Positions 25,445-35,100 of a stretch of DNA of 64,000 nt are shown piece after piece. The translations under genes were made by a program, and so were the position numbers. The notes below the pieces were generated by a model. That model was not told the origin of the DNA. It worked only from the letters and a program-made list of their open reading frames with translations, and made no database searches. The DNA comes from Lentzea fradiae (GTDB lineage Bacteria; Actinomycetota; Actinomycetes; Mycobacteriales; Pseudonocardiaceae), in the NCBI RefSeq assembly GCF_900100955.1, contig NZ_FNCC01000001.1, positions 186,001 to 250,000 of the forward strand, read 5' to 3'. The stretch's first letter is position 1; the number at the start of each line of letters is the position of its first letter.

Positions 25445-26329
25445 TCAGAGGCGACCGGCGCTCTCGTACAGCTCCCGCACGGCGGAGGTGAGCACCGACG
25501 CGTCCATCCCGGTCGTCACCAGGTCGGAGTTCATCGTGCCGCGGCTCGTGACGCCGAAGATCGTGCCCTTGCCGGTGGCCGGGTCGAACCCGCGCAGCCA
25601 CGGGCCACCGCTCGACCCCGGTGCGAGGTCGCAGTCCGTCTGCCACACCGAGTACACGCTGTTCGCCCGCAACGACGCCGGGCGGTCGCACGCGAGCAGC
25701 GACTCGCCGTTGTCCAGCTGGGACACCGGGTAGCCCAGGAGCGTCGCATCGGCCGGTGAGGCCATCTCGTCGAACGAGATGTCCTGCGCGCCGGCGACGT
25801 CCTCGACGTGGCGGCCGCCGACCGGGTCGAGCGCCACGACCGCGTCGTCGTCGGCGCCGCTGCTCGGGCCGCTGTAGGTGTCGGACCAGGCGAACGCGCG
25901 GGCCGCGAACACCTCGCTCGCCCCGTGGTCGTAGCCGGGGGCGAAGACCACGTTCACGATCTTGATGGGGTTGTCCCGCCGGTCCCAGCCGCCGTGCAGG
26001 CAGTGCCCGGCCGTGAACACCACGTCCTTCGTGGCGCTCGGGACGACCGTGGCCGAACACGTGAGGTCGATGCCCTGCGACGTGGTCGCGAACAGCCGCC
26101 CGACGCCGGCGGGCGGCGGTCCCGGGTAGGGGCGGGCGATCTGCTCGGCGGGCGGCAGGGCGTCCTCGCCGGTCGCCCGCATCCGTTCCGGGGTCCAGTA
26201 GGCGAGGGCGGCGGTCCGGTCGGACTCGGCGACCCGCGTGACGACCTGGCCCGCCGCCTGGGCGGGGGACGCGGTGACGAGGACCGCGCCGATCAGCACA
26301 CCGGTCGTGCTCAGTGCTTTCCAGCTCAT
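25445..26329 (-). CDS. secreted trypsin-like serine peptidase
   Basis: This 294-residue protein starts with a Sec signal peptide (hydrophobic 8-20, cleavage near SPAQA-A, about 25). The chymotrypsin-fold triad is visible: H109 in TAGHC, Asp in the GADDDAVV stretch (160-163) and S240 in PGSSGGP. Cys pairs C91-C110 and C214-C233 could form disulfides. It probably acts outside the cell as a V8/trypsin-like endopeptidase. The ATG at 26329 is the first that gives a proper signal peptide. It is monocistronic, with a hairpin terminator downstream. Confidence 0.88.
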   Translation of the reverse strand: MSWKALSTTGVLIGAVLVTASPAQAAGQVVTRVAESDRTAALAYWTPERMRATGEDALPPAEQIARPYPGPPPAGVGRLFATTSQGIDLTCSATVVPSATKDVVFTAGHCLHGGWDRRDNPIKIVNVVFAPGYDHGASEVFAARAFAWSDTYSGPSSGADDDAVVALDPVGGRHVEDVAGAQDISFDEMASPADATLLGYPVSQLDNGESLLACDRPASLRANSVYSVWQTDCDLAPGSSGGPWLRGFDPATGKGTIFGVTSRGTMNSDLVTTGMDASVLTSAVRELYESAGRL

Positions 26330-26396
26330 GTCCGGGTGACGTGCCGTGGCGGAACGGCGTTGCACAGCCGGGCGCGAATCAGACCAGAGGATGAGA

Positions 26397-27059
26397 TCAG
26401 TCGAGACGCACCTGGAGGCGGGCGGTCAGGGCGATCATCTCGCGCAGCCTCGCCTCCGCGCCGTCGGCGTCGCCCTCGACGGCGGCCGTCACCAGGTCCT
26501 GGTGCGCTCGCGCCAGCTCTTCCCGGTCCGGCAGGTCCGTGTCGCCGGGGGCGGGACGGGCCCAGCGCCGGTACAGCTCCGCCTCGTCCCGCAGCGCCTC
26601 GGCGGCCTCGCGCAGCAGCGGGTTGGCGCACCCGGAGAGCAGCACGTGGTGCAGTTCGGTGTGCGCGTCCAGCCAGTCCTGGCTCTCCGGGTCGTACGGG
26701 GTGTGCCGGAACGTGTGGTGCGCGGCGATCAGCCGGGACTGCCAGCCCAGGCCGCCTTCGGCGACCGCCCGCCGCAGCGCCAGCGACTCCAGCTCGGCAC
26801 GCGCGTCGCAGACGAGCGCGAGGCCCTCTTGGGAGATCGTGCGCACCTGGAAGCCCAGGTGTGGTTCCGATGTGACGAGGCGCAGCGCCGACAGGCGGAG
26901 CAGGGCCTCGCGGACCGCGCCCGTGCTCACGCCGTAGCGCTCGGACAGCTGCGGGAACTTCAGCCGCTCACCCGGCCGCAGGCGGCCGCCGAGGATGTCG
27001 GAGCGGATGAGCGCCTGCACGCCTGCGCTGCGGGTGGCCGGGGAGCTCGGGTGCGACAC
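26397..27059 (-). CDS. GntR-family regulator (FadR/FCD type)
   Basis: This 220-residue protein has an N-terminal winged helix (about 12-75; LSERYGVSTGAVREALLRL) and an all-helical FCD ligand domain (about 80-215). The GTG at 27059 sits six bases after a TATGAT -10 on the minus strand (27071-27066), so translation is probably leaderless. It is divergent from the PEBP gene and shares a 75-bp promoter region with a 12-bp palindrome, suggesting control of both itself and the neighbour. The ligand is unknown. Confidence 0.85.
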   Translation of the reverse strand: MSHPSSPATRSAGVQALIRSDILGGRLRPGERLKFPQLSERYGVSTGAVREALLRLSALRLVTSEPHLGFQVRTISQEGLALVCDARAELESLALRRAVAEGGLGWQSRLIAAHHTFRHTPYDPESQDWLDAHTELHHVLLSGCANPLLREAAEALRDEAELYRRWARPAPGDTDLPDREELARAHQDLVTAAVEGDADGAEARLREMIALTARLQVRLD

Positions 27060-27065
27060 GAGCTG

Positions 27066-27104
27066 ATCATACGACAGTTGACAACGCTGCTAACTTTTAA
27101 AAGT
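27066..27104. promoter_or_regulatory. shared GntR/PEBP promoter region
   Basis: ATCATA at 27066-27071 is TATGAT on the minus strand, the GntR gene's -10. TTGACA (27078-27083) is a perfect -35 hexamer on the plus strand. ACTTTTAAAAGT (27093-27104) is a 12-bp perfect palindrome and likely operator, 30 bp before the PEBP start. Confidence 0.5.
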
Positions 27105-27134
27105 CCTCATGAGCATCAAAAGTTGGAGTGAGTT

Positions 27135-27653
27135 GTGCACGATCCCTTCGCGTCGCTGCCCCCGGTGCCGAGCTTCGAGCTGACCAGCGCGGACGTCACC
27201 GCGGACAGCCCGCTGCCGCCCGCCCAGTACGCGGCCATGAGCGGCCGTCCGGGAGCCGCCGACGTGTCTCCGCAGCTGTCGTGGTCCGGCTTCCCCGAGG
27301 AGACGAAGAGCTTCGTCGTCACCATGTTCGACCCGGACGCGCCCACGCCGTCCGGCTTCTGGCACTGGGTCCTCGCCGACGTGCCCGCCTCCGTCACCGG
27401 GCTCGCGTCCGGCGCGACCCCGCCCGCACCGGCCTTCCACGTCGCCAACGACGCCCGCGTGCAGGGCTACCTGGGTGCCGCGCCGCCCGCCGGGACGAAG
27501 CACCGGTACGTGATCGCCGTGCATGCGCTCGACGTCGAGTCCGTCGTGCCGTCCGGGGTGAACGCGGAGTCCACGCCGGCGATGCTGTCGTTCGCGATCC
27601 TCGGGAACACGCTGGCCCGTGCGGTGCTCGTGCCGTGGGGCGGCGACGCCTGA
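27135..27653 (+). CDS. YbhB/YbcL-family PEBP protein
   Basis: This 172-residue single-domain phosphatidylethanolamine-binding-like protein has family signatures SPQLSWSG, FVVTMFDPDAPTPSGFWHWV and the YVIAVHALD strand. The DPDAPT and GFWHW residues line the anion pocket. Bacterial members have no settled function (proposed small-ligand or kinase-modulating roles). The GTG at 27135 follows GGAG (27125-27128). No signal peptide is present, so it is cytoplasmic. It is divergent to the GntR regulator. Confidence 0.9.
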   Translation: MHDPFASLPPVPSFELTSADVTADSPLPPAQYAAMSGRPGAADVSPQLSWSGFPEETKSFVVTMFDPDAPTPSGFWHWVLADVPASVTGLASGATPPAPAFHVANDARVQGYLGAAPPAGTKHRYVIAVHALDVESVVPSGVNAESTPAMLSFAILGNTLARAVLVPWGGDA

Positions 27654-27663
27654 CCCGCGCGGA

Positions 27664-27713
27664 GGGCGAGGGGCACCACCTGTAGGTTGGATCTTGCCGG
27701 TGCTCCCTCGCCC
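27664..27713 (+). terminator. long hairpin between PEBP and GT87 genes
   Basis: GGGCGAGGGGCACC (27664-27677) pairs with GGTGCTCCCTCGCCC (27699-27713) with a one-base bulge and a 21-base loop. It lies just after the PEBP stop and directly before the GT87 ribosome binding site, so it separates the two transcripts. Confidence 0.5.
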
Positions 27714-27727
27714 GCGGGAGGAAAGAC

Positions 27728-28906
27728 GTGATCGAGCAGCGGGCGCTGAGGTTCGCGCCGTTGCTGCTGGTGCTGTCCGTCGGCGCGTACGCCTGGACGC
27801 TCGGCGACCCGGCCGGCTGGCAGATGATCGACCTGAAGGTCTACTGGAGCCTCGCGCCGAACCTGCTGACCGGCGAGCTGTACTCGATCTCGATGCCGTT
27901 CACGGCCGACTTCCCCCTGCCGTTCACCTACCCGCCGTTCGCGGCGGCGGTGTTCCTGCCGCTGTCGGCGCTGCCGTGGGTCGCCGCGAAGATCGTGTGG
28001 CAGGTGCTGTCCCTGGTCTGCCTGTGGTGGCTGGTGCGCACCGCGCTCGCACTGGTGGCGGCCAGGCGGGGGGAGTCGTTCGACGGGACGTGGTCGCGGC
28101 GGGCCCTGCTGTGGACGGCGCTCGCGCTGTGGGCAGAGCCCGTGCGCAAGACCCTCGACTTCGGGCAGATCAACCTCGTCCTGGTCGCCGGGGTGTTCGC
28201 GGCGATGGTCGCGGCCCGCCAGTCCGTGGCGGGCCTCGGCGTGGGACTGGGCGCGGGGCTGAAGCTCACGCCCGCGATCTCCGCGCTGTACTTCCTCGCG
28301 ACCCGCAGGTTCGCCGCGGCGGCGTGGTCGGTCGCGGGCTTCGCGCTCACGGTCGCCCTCGGGTTCCTCGCCTCTCCCGCCGACTCGTGGCGCTACTGGT
28401 TCGAGCTGCTCGGCGCGGCCGGCCGGGTCGGGCCGGTGGGCTCGGTGATCAACCAGTCGCTGCGCGGCGCGTTGTCCCGCTCCCTCGGCCACGACGTGGA
28501 GATGTCGTGGCCGTGGCTGCTCGCGGTCGCGGTGTCCGTCGTGCTCACGGCGCTGGCCCTGCGCGCCGCGGTCCGTGCGGCGGACACGCTCGCGGCCGTG
28601 GTCGTCGTGCAGCTGTTCGGGCTGCTGGTCTCACCGATCTCGTGGAGCCACCACTGGTTGTGGGTCGTCCCCCTGGTGCTGTGGCTGGTGCACGACCGCC
28701 GCGACGCGGTGCTCGCCGTCGTGTGGGTGGTCGCGACCGGCTCGGACCTCATCACCGTCCTGATCGATTCGCAGCCGTCGATCTGGGAGATCCCCCGGCC
28801 GTGGCCGCTCGCCGCGCTCGGCTGGGTTTACCCGGCGCTCGCGCTGCTCACCCTCGCGGTGGTTCCGAAGCTCCTGCGCGACCGCGTCGCGGTGCACCCC
28901 GGTTAG
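27728..28906 (+). CDS. GT87-family polyprenyl-phosphate-mannose-type glycosyltransferase, copy 1
   Basis: This 392-residue protein has about ten hydrophobic segments. GT87 (formerly DUF2029) features are the early acidic loop DLKVYWSLAP, FPLPFTYPPFAA, NQSLRGALSRSLGH and the late SWSHHWLWVVPL loop. GT87 enzymes use polyprenyl-phospho-mannose (or arabinose) to extend cell-envelope glycolipids or lipoglycans on the outer face. GTG 27728 has a strong GGAGGAAAG. It is followed after 13 bp by a paralogue, so the two are one operon. The acceptor is unknown. Confidence 0.85.
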   Translation: MIEQRALRFAPLLLVLSVGAYAWTLGDPAGWQMIDLKVYWSLAPNLLTGELYSISMPFTADFPLPFTYPPFAAAVFLPLSALPWVAAKIVWQVLSLVCLWWLVRTALALVAARRGESFDGTWSRRALLWTALALWAEPVRKTLDFGQINLVLVAGVFAAMVAARQSVAGLGVGLGAGLKLTPAISALYFLATRRFAAAAWSVAGFALTVALGFLASPADSWRYWFELLGAAGRVGPVGSVINQSLRGALSRSLGHDVEMSWPWLLAVAVSVVLTALALRAAVRAADTLAAVVVVQLFGLLVSPISWSHHWLWVVPLVLWLVHDRRDAVLAVVWVVATGSDLITVLIDSQPSIWEIPRPWPLAALGWVYPALALLTLAVVPKLLRDRVAVHPG

Positions 28907-28919
28907 AAGGCAGACCACG

Positions 28920-30146
28920 TTGCACGTCTTGGGGAAGCTCGAACGGCCGTTGCTCGCCGTCGCGCCCTGGCTGTTGATGATCTCCCTGCTGCTGCGCACG
29001 TGGGTGGTGAACTCCGGCTTCGGCAACACCTCGATCGACCTGCGGGTGTACTGGACGCTCGCGCCGCACGTGCTCGACGGCGACCTGTACGACGTCGTCT
29101 CGCCGTACTCCCCGCCGGACTTCCCGCTCCCGTTCACCTACCCGCCGTTCGGGGCGCTGGTGTTCCTGCCGATGACGTGGCTCTTCTGGGGTGCCGCCCA
29201 GTGGGGCTTCCGCGTGCTGTCGGTGCTGTGCCTGTACTGGCTGGTGCGCACGGCGGTGCGCGCGGTCGCGGGGGAGGGGTGGCGGACGGAGCCCCGGCTG
29301 TGGCGGCGGAGGGCCCTGCTGTGGACCGCCGTGCTGCTGTGGATGATGCCGGTCTTCCACACCATCGAGTTCGGGCAGATCAACCTGGTGCTGGCCGCCG
29401 TCGTGCTGGCCTCGCTGATGGCGCGCGACGACCGCGTCGCGGGCGCCGGGATCGGGCTCGCCTCGGGGGTGAAGCTCGTTCCCGCGATCTCGGGGCTGTA
29501 CTTCCTCGCGACCCGCCGGTGGGCCGCCGCGGCGTGGTCGCTGGCCGTGTTCGCGGCCAGCGCGCTGCTGGGCGCGCTGGTCGACCTCGGTCAGGCGGGA
29601 CGGTACTGGTTCGGGCTCTTCGGCGACGCCGGTCGGGTCGGACCGGTCGCCACCGCGCACAACCAGTCGCTGCGCGGAGCGTTGTCCCGCTCGCTCGGCC
29701 ACGACGTGGGGCTGTCGTGGCCGTGGGTGCTCGTCGCGGTACCGGCCGTCGTCGTGGCGCTTCTCGCCCTGCGCGCGGCCGTGCGCGCGGGTGACGCGCT
29801 GATCGGCGTGGTGACCGTGCAGTTCCTCGGTCTGCTGCTGTCGCCGATCTCGTGGGACCACCACTGGGTGTGGGTCGCCCCGTTGCTGATCTGGCTGGCC
29901 CACCGGCGGATCGCGTCGTGGGTCCGCGTGACGCTGCTCGCGCTGTGGTGCCCGGTGATGTTCCTGGACGTGATCGCGTTCCAGCTCGACCGGCAGCCGA
30001 CGATCTGGACGATCAGCCGGCCGGGCTGGCTGTCCGCGCTCGGCTGGGCCTACCCGGCGCTCGCGCTGCTGACCCTGCTGCTCGTCGCGCTTCCCGTGCT
30101 GTGGGCGGACTCCCGGGTGGTCAGACCTGCCCGGTCCGCCGCATGA
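28920..30146 (+). CDS. GT87-family glycosyltransferase, copy 2
   Basis: This 408-residue polytopic protein is a tandem paralogue of copy 1, with the same landmarks: DLRVYWTLAP, FPLPFTYPPFGA, NQSLRGALSRSLGH and SWDHHWVWVAPL. The NQSLRGALSRSLGH region is nearly identical in DNA between the copies. The TTG start at 28920 follows AGAAGG. Its last 26 bases overlap the convergent MHYT gene. It probably adds a second sugar in the same lipoglycan pathway. Confidence 0.83.
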   Translation: MHVLGKLERPLLAVAPWLLMISLLLRTWVVNSGFGNTSIDLRVYWTLAPHVLDGDLYDVVSPYSPPDFPLPFTYPPFGALVFLPMTWLFWGAAQWGFRVLSVLCLYWLVRTAVRAVAGEGWRTEPRLWRRRALLWTAVLLWMMPVFHTIEFGQINLVLAAVVLASLMARDDRVAGAGIGLASGVKLVPAISGLYFLATRRWAAAAWSLAVFAASALLGALVDLGQAGRYWFGLFGDAGRVGPVATAHNQSLRGALSRSLGHDVGLSWPWVLVAVPAVVVALLALRAAVRAGDALIGVVTVQFLGLLLSPISWDHHWVWVAPLLIWLAHRRIASWVRVTLLALWCPVMFLDVIAFQLDRQPTIWTISRPGWLSALGWAYPALALLTLLLVALPVLWADSRVVRPARSAA

Positions 30147-30897
30147 CGCGGTCGAGCAGCTCGGCGTCCTCGCGCTGCTCCTCGTCCGAGGTGGTGAGGG
30201 CGAGCAGGAAGATGATGATCACGCTGAACCCGGCGCCCGCGACGATCAGCGACGTGATCAGGTCCTGCGAGTTGTCCGTGACGACCGGTGCGGCCGGGTC
30301 GAGGGTGACGTCCATGGCGAACATGCCGGTGTAGTGCATGCCGGTCACCGCGACGCCCATCACCAGGGAGGCGCCGGCGACCGCGAGCGGGCCCTTGACG
30401 GTCCGGGTGAACCACAGCGCGGCCGTGGCGGCGACGACGGCGATGACGAGCGACAGCGCGACGAACAGGAAGTCGTAGGAGACCGTCGCGCCGATCACGA
30501 TCCCGGCCATGCCGGTGTAGTGCATCGCGGCGACGCCGAGGCCGGTGACGAGACCGCCCACGAGCAGCGGCCACCAGAGGTCGTGCTCGTTGTTGTCGAG
30601 GCGCAGGACGAGGAACAGGCCGATGCCGACCACCACGACGGCGACGAGCATGCTCAGCAACGTGATCGGGATGTCGTAGGCGACCGTCGCGCCCATCCAC
30701 GTGCCGAGCATCGCGGTGAAGTGCATGCCCCAGATGCCGAGCCCGCCGATCGAGAGGGCGGCGACGACGAGCCACCACTTGCGTGTTCCACCGGTCGCGT
30801 TGCGTGCGCGCTCACTGGACAGAAGACCGAGAGCGGAGCCGAGACACGCGATGACGTATGCGGTGATCGGCGAAGCCGTTCCCATGTCCATGTCCAT
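30121..30897 (-). CDS. MHYT-domain membrane sensor protein
   Basis: This 258-residue protein has seven predicted membrane segments and three MHYT-type repeats: GMHFTAM (first), AMHYTGMAG and GMHYTGMFAMD. These are thought to bind copper or gases (O2, CO, NO) at the outer membrane face. No GGDEF/EAL or kinase output domain is attached; the C terminus is a short acidic/basic tail. The start is one of three ATGs in MDMDMGT. It follows the VanZ/RDD gene by 23 bp on the same strand. Confidence 0.87.
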   Translation of the reverse strand: MDMDMGTASPITAYVIACLGSALGLLSSERARNATGGTRKWWLVVAALSIGGLGIWGMHFTAMLGTWMGATVAYDIPITLLSMLVAVVVVGIGLFLVLRLDNNEHDLWWPLLVGGLVTGLGVAAMHYTGMAGIVIGATVSYDFLFVALSLVIAVVAATAALWFTRTVKGPLAVAGASLVMGVAVTGMHYTGMFAMDVTLDPAAPVVTDNSQDLITSLIVAGAGFSVIIIFLLALTTSDEEQREDAELLDRVMRRTGQV

Positions 30898-30920
30898 GCC
30901 CGGATGGAAACATTCCGAAA

Positions 30921-32003
30921 CTATGTACGCAAGACCTGTTTGGACAGTCGTGATCTGTCTCGCTCAAGAAGAACAGCGCGGGTTCCGGCGGCGCGTTCGT
31001 GCCAACCCCGTTGATCTCGAAGGAAAACCGGGAGCACGAACGTCCACAGTGTGATCGACGCCATGACGACCAGGTCGAGGCGCACCATGTCGATCAGCGG
31101 CGATAAGACAGTCGCATAGGTGAGCAATCCTGTAACGCCCAGGATTTCGCGCACCGCGAGACGAAGCGGGTTCGCCCGGGAGCCGTCCACCGCGCGGATC
31201 CGGTAGCCCGCGAGCCACCCTCCGACCGTCATCCCGCCCGCGACCGCGGGCAGCACCACGCGCAACAGCACGAGCACGCCGAGTGCCCAGCGCGGATCCG
31301 GTGGCAGCACGAGCTTTGCGATCACGAGCACCACCATCGCGTCGGCGACGAGACCGACCAGCCGGCGCGGCACGGTGACCGTGCCGAGCGGCGCCGCGGA
31401 GGAGGCCGGGTCCGGCACCGTCGGCACCACGAGCGCGACGGGCGCGATCATCCAGCCCAGCAGCGCGCCGCCGGTGTTGGAGATCAGGTCGTCCACGTCG
31501 GCGATCCGGTACGGGCAGGGGTAGAAGCCGAGGTTCCCGGTGTACTGGACGACCTCCACCGCCAGCGAGATCGCGAAGCCGATGGCGACGACGGCGAACG
31601 GGCCCCTGCCGTACGCCTTGCGCAGCACCACGCCCAGCGGGACGAACAGCGCCACGTTGAACAGCTGCTGCAGGAAGGCCGACGACCGCACCATCGCGCC
31701 GACGCCGGACCGCCCGTAGGCCGCCATGTTGTTGCGCATGTCCGTGACCCACTGGAACGGCACCGTCGACAGCATCTGGTCGCCCGTGCACAGCTTCGAG
31801 ACGTCGGACGGGAACGGCAGGAAGATCAACGCCAGCGCGACGAGGCCGTAGGCCAGCAGGCCGTACAGCACCAGCGCCCGGCGTGGCTCGACCCGCCCGA
31901 ACCGCCAGTAGTGCAGCAACCCCAGGGGAACGAGCACCAGCAGCCCGACTCCCACGAACGCCAGGAAGCCCGTCCGAGCGGTCTCCCAGTACGACGCCAC
32001 CAT
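30921..32003 (-). CDS. VanZ-like and RDD-domain fusion membrane protein
   Basis: This 360-residue polytopic protein has an N-terminal VanZ-like domain (about 10-190; FNVALFVPLGVVLRKAYG, AVEVVQYTG, DVDDLISNTGGALLG) and a C-terminal RDD domain (about 210-340; RRLVGLVADAMVV, GYRIRAVDG). The VanZ module is linked to teicoplanin resistance in enterococci but is widespread and mostly uncharacterised; RDD domains occur in transport-like membrane proteins. The fusion is common in actinobacteria. ATG 32003 gives the standard start. It is divergent from the AfsR-like gene. Confidence 0.85.
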   Translation of the reverse strand: MVASYWETARTGFLAFVGVGLLVLVPLGLLHYWRFGRVEPRRALVLYGLLAYGLVALALIFLPFPSDVSKLCTGDQMLSTVPFQWVTDMRNNMAAYGRSGVGAMVRSSAFLQQLFNVALFVPLGVVLRKAYGRGPFAVVAIGFAISLAVEVVQYTGNLGFYPCPYRIADVDDLISNTGGALLGWMIAPVALVVPTVPDPASSAAPLGTVTVPRRLVGLVADAMVVLVIAKLVLPPDPRWALGVLVLLRVVLPAVAGGMTVGGWLAGYRIRAVDGSRANPLRLAVREILGVTGLLTYATVLSPLIDMVRLDLVVMASITLWTFVLPVFLRDQRGWHERAAGTRAVLLERDRSRLSKQVLRT

Positions 32004-32192
32004 GTCCCACCGCTCCGAGCTAGTCTCCCGCGCCTGAGCGGATTTGTGCCCAGCCCGCTTCCGCGCCAAACCAGGCGGGGGGAAGATCCGCCGGACGCCG
32101 CGGCGGGCGACGCAGGTTCGCCCGAACAGACCGTGCGGGTGTGCCCGGAACAGTCCTAGTCGGGTGGGTGCGGGTGAATTAGTTTCGAACCA

Positions 32193-35100
32193 GTGGCGAC
32201 GAACGCGGTGCGGGTCCAGGTGCTGGGATCGACGCGGGCCTGGCACGCCGGGACGGAGCTTCCGCTCGGTCCTCCCGGCCGGCGGGCGGTGCTCGGGCTG
32301 CTCGTGCTCGCCGAGGGCGAGTCGGTGACCGTCGCGGACCTGGTCGACGCGCTCTGGGGAGAACGGCCGCCGCGCAGCGCGATGAACGTGCTGCAGACGC
32401 ACGTCAAACACCTGCGCCGGGTGCTCGAACCCGGCCGCACCTCGCGCACCAGCAGCTCGGTCCTGCCCTACACCAACGGCGGCTACGCGGTGAACGCGGA
32501 CGCGGTCGAGGTCGACCTGCTCGCGTTCCGCCGTCTGGTCGCCGAGGCGAACCACGGCGACACCGGCAGTGACGGCGACCGGACCGCGGTCGTGGCGCGG
32601 CTGGCGGCGGCGCTGGAGCTGTGGCGCGGCAGGCCGCTCGCCGACGTGCCCGTGCTCGCCGCGCACCCGAAGGTCGTCGCGCTCGTCGCGAAGCACCGCG
32701 AGGTGCAGGCCAGGTACGCGGACGCGATGATCGAGATCGGGGCGGCGGCGGACGTGCTGCCCGACATCGCGGAGGCCGCGGCGGCCCAGCCGCTGGACGA
32801 GGCGGCGCAGGCCCGTTTGATCCGCGCCTACCAAGCTGTCGGGCGCAGGGCGAAGGCGTTCCGGACCTACCACGAGGTGCGCGACCGGCTCGTCGAGGAG
32901 CTGGGCGTCGACCCCGGCCCCGAGCTGCGCGCCGCCCACACCGCGCTGCTGCACGACACCGCGGACGACCCGGTGGACGGACGGTCGCGTCCCGCCCTGC
33001 GCGTGCCGCGCCAGCTGCCCGCCCAGCCGTCCGGGTTCACCGGCCGCGGCGCCCAGCTGGCCACGCTGGACGCCCTCGCCCCCGGGCCGGGGTCCGTCGC
33101 GCTGTCGATCACCGCGATCTCCGGCAGCGCCGGGGTCGGCAAGACGGCGCTCGCCGTGCACTGGGCGCACCGGGTGCGCGACCGGTTCCCCGACGGCCAG
33201 CTCTACGCGAACCTGCGCGGGCACTCGCCCGGCGGGGCGGCACCGCCGATCGAGGTGCTCGCCCAGTTCCTGACGGCGCTGGAGGTGCCCGCCGAACGCG
33301 TCCCCGTCGACGTCGAGACGGCCGCGGCGATGTACCGGACGCTGACCACGGACCGCAGGATGCTCGTGCTGCTCGACAACGCCGCCGGGCCCGACCAGGT
33401 GCGGCCGCTGCTGCCCGCCGGTCCCGCGTGCGTCCTCGTCACCGGCCGCGACCGGATGACCGGGCTCGTCGCCCTGCACGGCGCGCGCCAGGTCACGCTC
33501 GGCGTGCTCAGTCCCGAGGACGCGCTGGAGCTGCTCGCGCACGTTCTCGGCCGGGAACGGGTCAGGGCCGAACCGGTGGCCGCCGCAGAGCTGGCGAAGC
33601 TGTGCGCCTACCTGCCGCTGGCCCTGCGCATCGCGGCCGCGAACCTCGCCGACCACCCGCACCGCGGCCTCGACGACCACGTCGCCGACCTGCGGGACAG
33701 CAACGTGCTGACCGCGCTCACCGTGCAGGGTGACGAGAACGCGGCGGTGCGCACCGCGTTCGACCTCTCCTACGCCGCGCTCCCGGAACCGGCGCGGCGG
33801 TTGTTCCGCCTGCTGAGCCTGGTGCCGGGGACCGACGTCGGCACCGAGGCCGTCGCGGCGCTCGCGGGCACCGACCGGGAGACGGCGGCACGGCTGATGG
33901 ACCGGCTCGCCGCGGCGCACCTCGTCGAGCCCAGGGGTCCCGGCCGGCACGGCTTCCACGACCTGCTGCGCCGCTACGCCGCCGAACGGGCCGGGCGCGA
34001 GGAGACCGCCGGGGACAGGGACGCGGCGCTGCACCGGTTGCACGACTGGTACCTGGGCGCGGTGGACGCCGCCGCCCGGTTGCTCTACCCGCACATGCTG
34101 CGCCTGCCCGTCCCCCCGCCGACCGCCGCGACGCCGTCCGGCATGACCGGCGCGGGGGAGGCGTCGGCCTGGCTCGACGCGGAGCTGGCGAACCTCGTCG
34201 CCGCCGTCAGGGCCGGACCGCGGCCGGCGGCGTGGCTGATCGCCGACTCGCTGCGCGGCTACTTCTGGATGTGCACGCGCCAGGTCGAGTGGCTCGCCGT
34301 GGCGGAGGCCGCGCTGCCCATGTCCGACGCGCCGAGGGAACGCGCGGCCGCCCGGCTGAGCCTCGCCGACCTCTTCTACCGGCAGGGCCGTTACGGCGAG
34401 GCCGTCCGGCACTACACCCACGCCCGGCTGGCGGCGCGCGAGGCGGGCTGGGTCGAGGCGCAGGCCGCGGTGCTCGGCAACCTCGGTGGCGTCTACTGGC
34501 AGTCGGGACGCCTGCGCGCCGCCGCCGTCCGGTTCCGCCGCTGCCTCGCGCTGAGCCGCGCCGTCGGGCAGCCCGCCGGGGAGGCCGTCGCCCTCGGCAA
34601 CCTCGGCCTGGTGCACTGGGAGATGGGCGACCTGCCCGAGTCGGCCGAGCACTACGCCAGGGCGTTGCGGCGCTACCGGGAGATCGGGTCGCTCTACGGC
34701 GAGGCGCTCAACCTCGGCAACCTCGGGCAGACCCAGCGCGCCCGCGGCCTGCCGGAGGAGGCGGCCGAGGTGCTGACCCGCGCCATCGCGCTGCACCACG
34801 AGGCGGGCAACCGCAGCGGCGAGGCGCTGGCGCGCAGCAGACTGGCCGCGGCGTTCCTCGACCTCGGCAGGGACGAGGAGGCGCTCGGGCACGCCCGCGC
34901 CGGTCTCGCCCTCGCCCAGGAGACCGGCGACCCGCGCACCGAGGTGGAGGCGCTCGCCGCGCTCGCCGCCGTCGAGCTCGGGCTCGGCCGCCCGGCGGAG
35001 GCCGGGCGCCGGTACCGCCAGGCGCTCGACCTCGTCCGCAGCACCGGCGACCGGTATCCGGAGATCGAGGTGCTGATCGGCCTCGCGACGGTCACCCGTG

